This document shows positions 1 through 7,426 of a stretch of 64,000 bases of DNA, one piece after another. The stretch comes from Hydractinia symbiolongicarpus (Eukaryota; Cnidaria; Hydrozoa; Anthoathecata; Hydractiniidae), in NCBI RefSeq assembly GCF_029227915.1, contig NC_079881.1, forward strand, positions 29,923,501 through 29,987,500, given 5' to 3'. Under the pieces are notes generated by a model. That model was given only the letters and a program-made list of their open reading frames with translations. It was not told where the DNA came from and ran no database searches. The translations under genes and the position numbers were made by a program. Positions within the stretch are counted from its first letter, which is position 1; each line of letters begins with the position of its first letter.

Positions 1-1319
1 AAAGTACCCAGGGTGTAAACTCATTTCCCGAACGATTTTTTAAATTATTTTTTCACCACTAAAACGCATGAGACGTGAAGTTTTCAAAAAGTTTTCATTT
101 TTGATGAGACGATGAATAAAAGAAGTTTAATCGCCGGCAAACGAAAACCTGCGATTCCCGTAAATCCCGTACTCGGCCCGTATAGTCAAAAGTATACAAA
201 GAAAGTACCCAGGGAGTAAACTCATTTCCCGAACGATTTTTTAAATTATTATTTCACCACTAAAGCCCATGAGACTTGTAGTTTTCAAAAATGTTTTCAT
301 TTTTGATGAGACGCTGAATAAAAGAAGTTTAATCGCCGGCAAACGAAAACCTGCGATTTCCCGTAAATCCCGGACTCGGCCCGTATAGTCAAAAGTATAC
401 AAAGAAAGTACCCAGGGAGTAAACTCATTTCCTAAACGATTTTTTAAATTATTATTTCACCAGTAAAGCCCATGAGACTTGTAGTTTTTAAAAATGTTTT
501 CATATTTGATGAGATGCTGTATAAAAGAAGTTTAATCGCCGGCAAACGAAAACCCGCGATTTCCCGTAAATCCAGGACTCGGCCCGTATAGTCAAAACTA
601 TACAAGGAAAGTACCCAGTGAGTAAACTCATTTCCCGAACGAATTTTTAAATTATTTTTTCACCACTAAAACGCATGAGACTTGTAGTTTTCAGAAATGT
701 TTTCATTTTTGATGAGACGCTTACTGAAAGTGGTTTAATCGCCGGCAAACGAAAACCCGCAATTTCCCGTAAATCCCGGGCTTGGCCCGTATAGTCGAAT
801 GTATACAAAGAAAGTACCCTGTGAGTAAACTCATTTCCAAAACGATTTTTTAAATTATCTTTTCACCACTAAAACGCTTGAGACTTGTAGTTTTCAAAAA
901 TGTTTTCATTTTTGGTGAGACGCTAAATAAAAGAAGTTTAATCGCCGGAAAACGAAAACCCGTCATTTCCTGTAAACCCCGGACTCGGTCCGCATAGTCA
1001 AAAGTATACAAAGAAAGTACCCAGGGAGTAAACTCATTTCCCGAACGATTTTTTAAATTATTTTTTCACCACTAAAACGCATGAGACTTGTAGTTTTCAA
1101 AAATGTTTTCATTTTTGATGAGACGCTGAATAAAAGAAGTTTAATCGCCGGCAAACGAAAACCTGCGATTTCCCGTAAATCCCGGACTCGGCCCGTATAG
1201 TGAAAAGTATACAAAGAAAGTACCCAGTGTGTAAACTCATTTCCCGAACGATTTTTTAAATTATTATTTCACCACTAAAGCCCATGAGACTTGTAGTATT
1301 TAAAAATATTTTCATTTTT
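1..1319. repeat. 203-bp satellite array, left flank of PLE cluster 1
   Basis: About 6.5 tandem monomers of about 203 bp. Reading from GTACCC, landmarks in order are a T-rich stretch, CACCACTAAA, ATGAGACTTGTAG, a second T-rich stretch, GATGAGACGCTGAATAAAAG, TTTAATCGCCGGCAAACGAA, CCCGTAAATCCCGG, and CCCGTATAGT followed by GTATACAAAG. The block matches 22535-23853 with only about six substitutions that I found. It therefore belongs to a segmental duplication that carries the PLE insertion. It ends inside a monomer at the T-rich stretch where the PLE begins. No gene is present. Confidence 0.95.
1308..1319. repeat. Left target-site duplication of PLE cluster 1
   Basis: The 12-mer ATTTTCATTTTT lies at the left PLE border and recurs at 7415-7426 on the right. 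It is a normal part of the monomer, whose T-rich stretch precedes GATGAGACGC. The monomer is interrupted on the left exactly after it and resumes with AATGAGACGC on the right. One or two terminal bases are ambiguous because the PLE end is also A/T-rich. Confidence 0.7.
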
Positions 1320-1337
1320 CATAAAAATTACGACACG

Positions 1338-1394
1338 TTTTATTTTTGACATGTTTCGACTTTACCAAAGTCATCTTCAGAATATTATACAAAA
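1338..1394 (-). ncRNA. Hammerhead-ribozyme-like motif in the inverted PLE arm, cluster 1
   Basis: Reverse complement of the motif described at 4512-4568, with the same core: CTGAAGA, a GACTTT/AAAGTC stem, GAAAC and GTC. Only the minus strand carries it. I saw no core change relative to the forward copies. Confidence 0.45.
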
Positions 1395-1680
1395 GTTGAT
1401 ACATACACTCTTTATACAAAAATTTTTTCGAAAGTTATTTAAATATTTCCCAAAAGTACAATTTATATGAATTATACACAAGCTAATACATGTTGACAAA
1501 ATAATATTAGATAAACTAACAAAAGTTAGTTAAATAAAATTTATATACACAATTTGTTTAAGACAATTAAATATTTCCCAAAAGTACAATTTTTTAATTT
1601 ATTAAATGAATTTAAAATGCTAAATCAATATCTGAGTAACAAAAACGATATTGAACAAGCGGCTAATACAAAACATAAAA

Positions 1681-2182
1681 TTAAACGGATAAATTGATGA
1701 TGCAATGCTTAACTTGTTTATTGAGGTCTGGTTTCAACCAAGAAATATGCATACCCTCTTTGAGTTTCCTCTCCCAATCAGTGTCTGCATGATCCAAAAT
1801 AGAAAAACAATTTTCGTTACATAGTAATTTGCAGTTAAGATTTGACTGCATATGCTTAAATATTTGTGAGTTTTTATCAGTTTTCAAATGTTCTTTAACT
1901 CTACTAGAAATGTGCCTGGTGGTTTCACCCACATAGCTAGCATTACAACTAGCACAAACAAATTTATACACAAGTCCAGATTTAAAAGATTCAGGAACTC
2001 GGTCCTTGCAAGAAAAATAATCTTTAATTTTACACGACTTAAAAACGAGGCACACATTGATTTCTTTACACATCTTATTGACAAGTTGATTGACTTTTTC
2101 TTAGGCAGTAATAGAGTACTTGCCAATAAAAGGCAATTTAAAATACCTCTTTTCTAATACATTAGTTGTCTCTGTAGTGACA
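1681..2182 (-). pseudogene. Inverted PLE fragment: C-terminal GIY-YIG endonuclease, cluster 1
   Basis: The minus strand encodes the last 166 codons of the PLE protein, starting at VTTETTNVLEK and ending at INLSV. It includes the linker and the whole GIY-YIG endonuclease: GLVY, a CxxC pair, YVGETTRHISSRVKEH and the distal KLKEGMHI carrying the presumed catalytic Glu. It is a 5'-truncated fragment in opposite orientation to the rest of the cluster, with no RT. An in-frame TAA at 2103-2101 replaces the Lys codon of ITAKEK, so only 130 codons downstream of it can be read from an ATG (2073-1681). It aligns without gaps to 3724-4225. The stop is absent from the paralogous arm in cluster 2. It is not expected to be functional alone. 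Confidence 0.85.
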
Positions 2183-4225
2183 AGTGTTGAAAAAAGTATT
2201 AGAAAATGCATTTTTACCCAAGAGAAGAAACTTAGAGGTCTAACTAAAAACGTCGCACCACCGTTTACAGCAGACGAAATTGTCACCAATTTATCTTCGT
2301 ACAATTTGCTTGATGATGAGAGTGAAATTTTAAAAAATGGTCTGTCTTTTGCCATTCCACCACTAACACTTAGGAAAACAGATGTGTTTGTTTCGTTTGA
2401 AATGATTTATCGATTTATGTCCTCAAATTTGAAAGATAAAAATGATGATAATCTTTTAAAGTCCAGCCTATCACATATTGCGAACAGTTATTACCACGAT
2501 TACCGACCCAGTCGGGAAGTTATCAAAAAACATGGTATCCTGAAAAAGTTGAAGAAAAACAATATTGTTATTTTAAAGCCGGACAAGGGAAATGGGGTAG
2601 TAATCTTAGACAGAAAGGATTATGAAAAAGGCATCTTGGATATCATTTTAGATACTACTAAATTTAAAAAACTCGACGAAGATCCAACATTGAAGAGAGA
2701 AGGACAGTTACAACGTTTTCTTAGGAATTTAAAGAAAAAAGGTTTTTTTAGTGACAAAGTGTACAACGATATATATCCCAGTGGTTCTCAACCGGCCAGA
2801 ATATACGGCCTTCCTAAAATGCATAAATCTTTTGAAAATTTACCTAAATTTAGGCCCATTATATCTTCTATAGGCACATGCAACTATCAACTTGCCAAGT
2901 TTTTAGGTGGTTTATTATCTGATGTAATTCCCAAGGATTACTGTACTGCAGATACTTTCACTTTCGTTGAGGAATTAAAAAAGGTGAGTAAATACGACAA
3001 GTTTATGGTTTCTTTTGATGTTTGTAGTCTTTTCACGAACATACCATTGAATGAAACATTAGATCTTGCAGTTCAACTTGTAATTGCCGGAAATCGTAAA
3101 CTCAAAATCACAAAATCTGAACTAAAACAATTATTCGTTTTTGCAACGTCATCCTCGAATTTTTTGTTCAATAATGAAATGTATGAACAGGTCGATGGTG
3201 TTGCCATGGGCTCGCCGCTGGCACCTATTTTAGCGAATCTTTTCATGGGCGTTAAAGAAAAGGAATGGATAAAAAATTACTCGGGTTGTGGCCCAACATA
3301 CTACCGTAGATATGTGGATGACATCTTTGCTTTATTTAACGATGAAAGTGAAGCGTTGGCCTTTTTTGAATACTTGAATCAGAGACACCCTAATATAAAA
3401 TTTACCTTAGAAAAACAAGTTAATGGTAAACTTCCTTTTCTTGACATTTTAATTGAGAACACCAGTGACAAATTTTATACTTCTGTGTTCCATAAGTCAA
3501 CCTATAGTGGCCTTTTAACTAATTATTTTAGTTTCACTCCCAAAATATATAAAATAGGTCTCATTAAAACACTAATTGACAGGACTTTCAAAATTAACAA
3601 CAGTTGGAAACACTTTGACATTAATATTAAGGCTCTGACTGAAATTTTGAGAAAAAACTTTTTTCCTACAAAACTGGTAAACCGCCATATTTCAAATTAC
3701 CTTGATAAGAATTTTTCTACAGCTGTCACTACAGAGACAACTAATGTATTAGAAAAGAGGTATTTTAAATTGCCTTTTATTGGCAAGTACTCTATTACTG
3801 CCAAAGAAAAAGTCAATCAACTTGTCAATAAGATGTGTAAAGAAATCAATGTGTGCCTCGTTTTTAAGTCGTGTAAAATTAAAGATTATTTTTCTTGCAA
3901 GGACCGAGTTCCTGAATCTTTTAAATCTGGACTTGTGTATAAATTTGTTTGTGCTAGTTGTAATGCTAGCTATGTGGGTGAAACCACCAGGCACATTTCT
4001 AGTAGAGTTAAAGAACATTTGAAAACTGATAAAAACTCACAAATATTTAAGCATATGCAGTCAAATCTTAACTGCAAATTACTATGTAACGAAAATTGTT
4101 TTTCTATTTTGGATCATGCAGACACTGATTGGGAGAGGAAACTCAAAGAGGGTATGCATATTTCTTGGTTGAAACCAGACCTCAATAAACAAGTTAAGCA
4201 TTGCATCATCAATTTATCCGTTTAA
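2120..4225 (+). CDS. PLE reverse transcriptase-GIY-YIG endonuclease, 5'-truncated, chimeric start (unit 1, cluster 1)
   Basis: A 701-codon open frame. Residues 1-21 are read from the antisense of the inverted arm; PLE homology begins at Ser22. RT signatures follow in order: KPDKGNGVVILDR, GLPKMHK, RPIISSIGTCNYQLAKF, motif A FDVCSLFTNIP (Asp300), motif B GVAMGSPLAP (from Gly360), motif C YVDD (398-401) and LPFLDI. The C-terminal endonuclease has GLVY (from 604), Cys611/Cys614, YVG (618-620), SSRVKEH (Arg629) and Glu677. In Penelope-like elements the RT copies RNA at a nick made by the endonuclease. All catalytic residues I can name are present. The frame lacks about 139 N-terminal residues found in unit 2, so it is probably a truncated copy rather than an autonomous gene. 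The ATG at 2120 is an accident of the junction, and an in-frame TAG at 2102 lies just upstream. Confidence 0.85.
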   Translation: MPIKGNLKYLFSNTLVVSVVTSVEKSIRKCIFTQEKKLRGLTKNVAPPFTADEIVTNLSSYNLLDDESEILKNGLSFAIPPLTLRKTDVFVSFEMIYRFMSSNLKDKNDDNLLKSSLSHIANSYYHDYRPSREVIKKHGILKKLKKNNIVILKPDKGNGVVILDRKDYEKGILDIILDTTKFKKLDEDPTLKREGQLQRFLRNLKKKGFFSDKVYNDIYPSGSQPARIYGLPKMHKSFENLPKFRPIISSIGTCNYQLAKFLGGLLSDVIPKDYCTADTFTFVEELKKVSKYDKFMVSFDVCSLFTNIPLNETLDLAVQLVIAGNRKLKITKSELKQLFVFATSSSNFLFNNEMYEQVDGVAMGSPLAPILANLFMGVKEKEWIKNYSGCGPTYYRRYVDDIFALFNDESEALAFFEYLNQRHPNIKFTLEKQVNGKLPFLDILIENTSDKFYTSVFHKSTYSGLLTNYFSFTPKIYKIGLIKTLIDRTFKINNSWKHFDINIKALTEILRKNFFPTKLVNRHISNYLDKNFSTAVTTETTNVLEKRYFKLPFIGKYSITAKEKVNQLVNKMCKEINVCLVFKSCKIKDYFSCKDRVPESFKSGLVYKFVCASCNASYVGETTRHISSRVKEHLKTDKNSQIFKHMQSNLNCKLLCNENCFSILDHADTDWERKLKEGMHISWLKPDLNKQVKHCIINLSV

Positions 4226-4374
4226 TTTTATGTTTTGTATTAGCCGCTTGTTCAATATCGTTTTTGTTACTCAGATATTGATTTAGCATTTTAAATTCAT
4301 TTAATAAATTAAAAAATTGTACTTTTGGGAAATATTTAATTGTCTTAAACAAATTGTGTATATAAATTTTATTT

Positions 4375-4392
4375 AACTAACTTTTGTTAGTT
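4375..4392. other. Perfect hairpin in PLE 3' region
   Basis: AACTAAC, loop TTTT, GTTAGTT: a 7-bp perfect stem. It recurs in every PLE 3' region of the window (for example 7163-7180) and, as a palindrome, in the inverted arms. A role in PLE RNA 3'-end recognition is possible but is inference. Confidence 0.5.
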
Positions 4393-4511
4393 TATCTAAT
4401 ATTATTTTGTCAACATGTATTAGCTTGTGTATAATTCATATAAATTGTACTTTTGGGAAATATTTAAATAACTTTCGAAAAAATTTTTGTATAAAGAGTG
4501 TATGTATCAAC

Positions 4512-4568
4512 TTTTGTATAATATTCTGAAGATGACTTTGGTAAAGTCGAAACATGTCAAAAATAAAA
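4512..4568 (+). ncRNA. Hammerhead-ribozyme-like motif (type I) in the PLE pseudo-LTR
   Basis: Core elements in order: CTGAAGA (4526-4532, matching CUGANGA), one extra T, stem II GACTTT (4534-4539) / AAAGTC (4543-4548) with loop GGT, GAAAC (4549-4553), and a minimal helix III closing to GTC (4556-4558). Cleavage would fall after 4558. Helix I can form from T4524-T4525 with A4559-A4560 and, beyond an internal loop, TTTTGT (4512-4517) with ATAAAA (4563-4568). Hammerheads with very short helix III are known from PLE pseudo-LTRs. The unpaired T between the core and stem II departs from the canonical fold, so activity is uncertain. The first ATG of unit 2 (4554) lies inside the motif. Confidence 0.5.
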
Positions 4569-7013
4569 CGTGTCGTAATTTTTATGAAAATACTTTGCAA
4601 TCTTGTGTTGCTACGAAGTTTTGGAAATATAATATTTGATATTGCGCACAAGTATAACGGACAGCTTACAGTCGGAGACTTACGTAAGTACGAAAAGTTA
4701 TCACACAAAGTTGAAAAGAAGAATTTGGATTTAACTTTCTTAAGAAACTGTCAGTCATTTAATGTTACACCGAAGTTTTTATGTTTTAATTTACCACACA
4801 CCAATTTTAATGATGGGCGATTAATACGTAAACGCTTACTGAAAAGTGCCATTCACAAAGGAGAAAAAGAACGAATCAAGTTAGGAAAAGATTATGTAAA
4901 TCACGTCCAATCTCTTAGTGATACCTTGAATTCTATAGATTTCTATATTTTACGGAAAGCAGCCGAGAAAAGTGTTGAAAAAAGTATTAGAAAATGCATT
5001 TTTACCCAAGAGAAGAAACTTAGAGGTCTAACTAAAAACGTCGCACCACCGTTTACAGCAGACGAAATTGTCACCAATTTATCTTCGTACAATTTGCTTG
5101 ATGATGAGAGTGAAATTTTAAAAAATGGTCTGTCTTTTGCCATTCCACCACTAACACTTAGGAAAACAGATGTGTTTGTTTCGTTTGAAATGATTTATCG
5201 ATTTATGTCCTCAAATTTGAAAGATAAAAATGATGATAATCTTTTAAAGTCCAGCCTATCACATATTGCGAACAGTTATTACCACGATTACCGACCCAGT
5301 TGGGAAGTTATCAAAAAACATGGTATCCTGAAAAAGTTGAAGAAAAACAATATTGTTATTTTAAAGCCGGACAAGGGAAATGGGGTAGTAATCTTAGACA
5401 GAAAGGATTATGAAAAAGGCATCTTGGATATCATTTTAGATACTACTAAATTTAAAAAACTCGACGAAGATCCAACATTGAAGAGAGAAGGACAGTTACA
5501 ACGTTTTCTTAGGAATTTAAAGAAAAAAGGTTTTTTTAGTGACAAAGTGTACAACGATATATATCCCAGTGGTTCTCAACCGGCCAGAATATACGGCCTT
5601 CCTAAAATGCATAAATCTTTTGAAAATTTACCTAAATTTAGGCCCATTATATCTTCTATAGGCACATGCAACTATCAACTTGCCAAGTTTTTAGGTGGTT
5701 TATTATCTGATGTAATTCCCAAGGATTACTGTACTGCAGATACTTTCACTTTCGTTGAGGAATTAAAAAAGGTGAGTAAATACGACAAGTTTATGGTTTC
5801 TTTTGATGTTTGTAGTCTTTTCACGAACATACCATTGAATGAAACATTAGATCTTGCAGTTCAACTTGTAATTGCCGGAAATCGTAAACTCAAAATCACA
5901 AAATCTGAACTAAAACAATTATTCGTTTTTGCAACGTCATCCTCGAATTTTTTGTTCAATAATGAAATGTATGAACAGGTCGATGGTGTTGCCATGGGCT
6001 CGCCGCTGGCACCTATTTTAGCGAATCTTTTCATGGGCGTTAAAGAAAAGGAATGAATAAAAAATTACTCGGGTTGTGGCCCAACATACTACCGTAGATA
6101 TGTGGATGACATCTTTGCTTTATTTAACGATGAAAGTGAAGCGTTGGCCTTTTTTGAATACTTGAATCAGAGACACCCTAATATAAAATTTACCTTAGAA
6201 AAACAAGTTAATGGTAAACTTCCTTTTCTTGACATTTTAATTGAGAACACCAGTGACAAATTTTATACTTCTGTGTTCCATAAGTCAACCTATAGTGGCC
6301 TTTTAACTAATTATTTTAGTTTCACTCCCAAAATATATAAAATAGGCCTCATTAAAACACTAATTGACAGGACTTTCAAAATTAACAACAGTTGGAAACA
6401 CTTTGACATTAATATTAAGGCTCTGACTGAAATTTTGAAAAAAAACTTTTTTCCTACAAAACTGGTAAACCGCCATATTTCAAATTACCTTGATAAGAAT
6501 TTTTCTACAGCTGTCACTACAGAGACAACTAATGTATTAGAAAAGAGGTATTTTAAATTGCCTTTTATTGGCAAGTACTCTATTACTGCCAAAGAAAAAG
6601 TCAATCAACTTGTCAATAAGATGTGTAAAGAAATCAATGTGTGCCTCGTTTTTAAGTCGTGTAAAATTAAAGATTATTTTTCTTGCAAGGACCGAGTTCC
6701 TGAATCTTTTAAATCTGGACTTGTGTATAAATTTGTTTGTGCTAGTTGTAATGCTAGCTATGTGGGTGAAACCACCAGGCACATTTCTAGTAGAGTTAAA
6801 GAACATTTGAAAACTGATAAAAACTCACAAATATTTAAGCATATGCAGTCAAATCTTAACTGCAAATTACTATGTAACGAAAATTGTTTTTCTATTTTGG
6901 ATCATGCAGACACTGATTGGCAGAGGAAACTCAAAGAGGGTATGCATATTTCTTGGTTGAAACCAGACCTCAATAAACAAGTTAAGCATTGCATCATCAA
7001 TTTATCCGTTTAA
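4554..7013 (+). pseudogene. PLE reverse transcriptase-GIY-YIG endonuclease, near full length, one nonsense codon (unit 2, cluster 1)
   Basis: One frame of 819 codons broken only at codon 501, where TGG (Trp in unit 1) is TGA at 6054-6056. This unit alone has the N-terminal region, about residues 26-139: a basic, helical-looking segment with LRKYEKLSHKVEKK and FNVTPKFLCFNLP, resembling the N terminus of other PLE proteins. RT follows with motif A Asp418 and motif B from Gly478. The stop falls between motifs B and C, so YVDD (516-519) and the endonuclease (GLVY from 722, Glu795) are lost. From unit 1 it also differs by Arg/Trp (codon at 5304), Arg/Lys (near 6437), Glu/Gln (6921) and one silent change. 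A second in-frame ATG at 4584, downstream of the predicted ribozyme cleavage site, is the likelier start. About 810-820 residues is normal for a PLE protein. Confidence 0.85.
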
Positions 7014-7414
7014 TTTTATGTTTTGTATTAGCCGCTTGTTCAATATCGTTTTTGTTACTCAGATATTGATTTAGCATTTTAAATTCATTTAATAAATTAA
7101 AAAATTGTACTTTTGGGAAATATTTAATTGTCTTAAACAAATTGTGTATATAAATTTTATTTAACTAACTTTTGTTAGTTTATCTAATATTATTTTGTCA
7201 ACATGTATTAGCTTGTGTATAATTCATATAAATTGTACTTTTGGGAAATATTTAAATAACTTTCGAAAAAATTTTTGTATAAAGAGTGTATGTATCAACT
7301 TTTGTATAATATTCTGAAGATGACTTTGGTAAAGTCGAAACATGTCAAAAATAAAACGTGTCGTAATTTTTATGAAAATACTTTGCAATCTTGTGTTGCT
7401 ACGAAGTTTTGGAA
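7014..7414 (+). repeat. PLE terminal 3' region / pseudo-LTR, cluster 1 right end
   Basis: Second copy of 4226-4628 at 2788 bp distance, with no difference that I could find. It holds the same two 25-bp direct repeats, the same hairpin and the hammerhead-like motif. It runs about 70 bp past the predicted ribozyme cleavage site, ends at GTTTTGGAA, and abuts the right target-site duplication. Confidence 0.8.
7300..7356 (+). ncRNA. Hammerhead-ribozyme-like motif in the right pseudo-LTR, cluster 1
   Basis: Copy of the 4512-4568 motif with the core at 7314-7346 and predicted cleavage after 7346. With the upstream copy it brackets unit 2, so self-cleavage of a tandem transcript would release a 2788-nt unit. 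That consequence is inference. Confidence 0.45.
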
Positions 7415-7426
7415 ATTTTCATTTTT
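7415..7426. repeat. Right target-site duplication of PLE cluster 1
   Basis: Second copy of ATTTTCATTTTT, directly after the PLE end GTTTTGGAA. The satellite then resumes in the correct monomer phase (AATGAGACGCTGAATAAAAG). The first base or two may belong to the PLE. Confidence 0.7.

Larger units (their letters stand above)
4226..4628 (+). repeat. PLE 3' region / pseudo-LTR between tandem units, cluster 1
   Basis: A/T-rich noncoding sequence after the unit 1 stop. It appears identical to 7014-7416 at a 2788-bp offset, so it lies both upstream of and downstream of unit 2, as a PLE pseudo-LTR does. It contains two direct 25-bp copies starting AATTGTACTTTTGGGAAATA (4315-4339 and 4443-4467). It also has a perfect 7-bp hairpin, AACTAAC-TTTT-GTTAGTT (4375-4392), a possible AATAAA signal (4303-4308) and the hammerhead-like motif at 4512-4568. 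The shared sequence ends at about 4628, where unit 2 continues into unique 5' coding sequence and the other copy meets satellite. Confidence 0.8.
1320..7415 (+). mobile_element. Penelope-like retroelement cluster 1 (inverted arm + truncated unit + tandem unit)
   Basis: A composite insertion in the satellite. It has three parts: an inverted 3' fragment (1320-2182, minus), a 5'-truncated forward unit (2183-4628) and a nearly full-length forward unit sharing a 2788-bp period with the first. The encoded protein has RT motifs and a C-terminal GIY-YIG endonuclease, the hallmark of endonuclease-containing Penelope-like elements. Partial inverted copies and tandem units that create pseudo-LTRs are typical of the family. 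The two ends stop at different points of the same pseudo-LTR: the left arm reaches the position equivalent to 4586, the right end that equivalent to about 4627. An 11-12 bp direct repeat of satellite sequence flanks the cluster. Confidence 0.93.

Noticed and set aside
3749-4022. 80- and 89-codon frames overlapping the PLE endonuclease on both strands, and their copies
   Set aside because: They are out-of-frame or antisense shadows of the PLE coding sequence, identical in every copy because the DNA is identical.
6054-6056. TGA recoding (selenocysteine or readthrough) in the PLE RT
   Set aside because: Sister copies have TGG at this site, and the change is a single G-to-A substitution, best explained as an inactivating mutation.
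6102-7013. Separate gene for the endonuclease half of PLE unit 2
   Set aside because: The frame would start at the GTG of the YVDD codons in a eukaryote and is simply the continuation of unit 2 after the nonsense codon at 6054.
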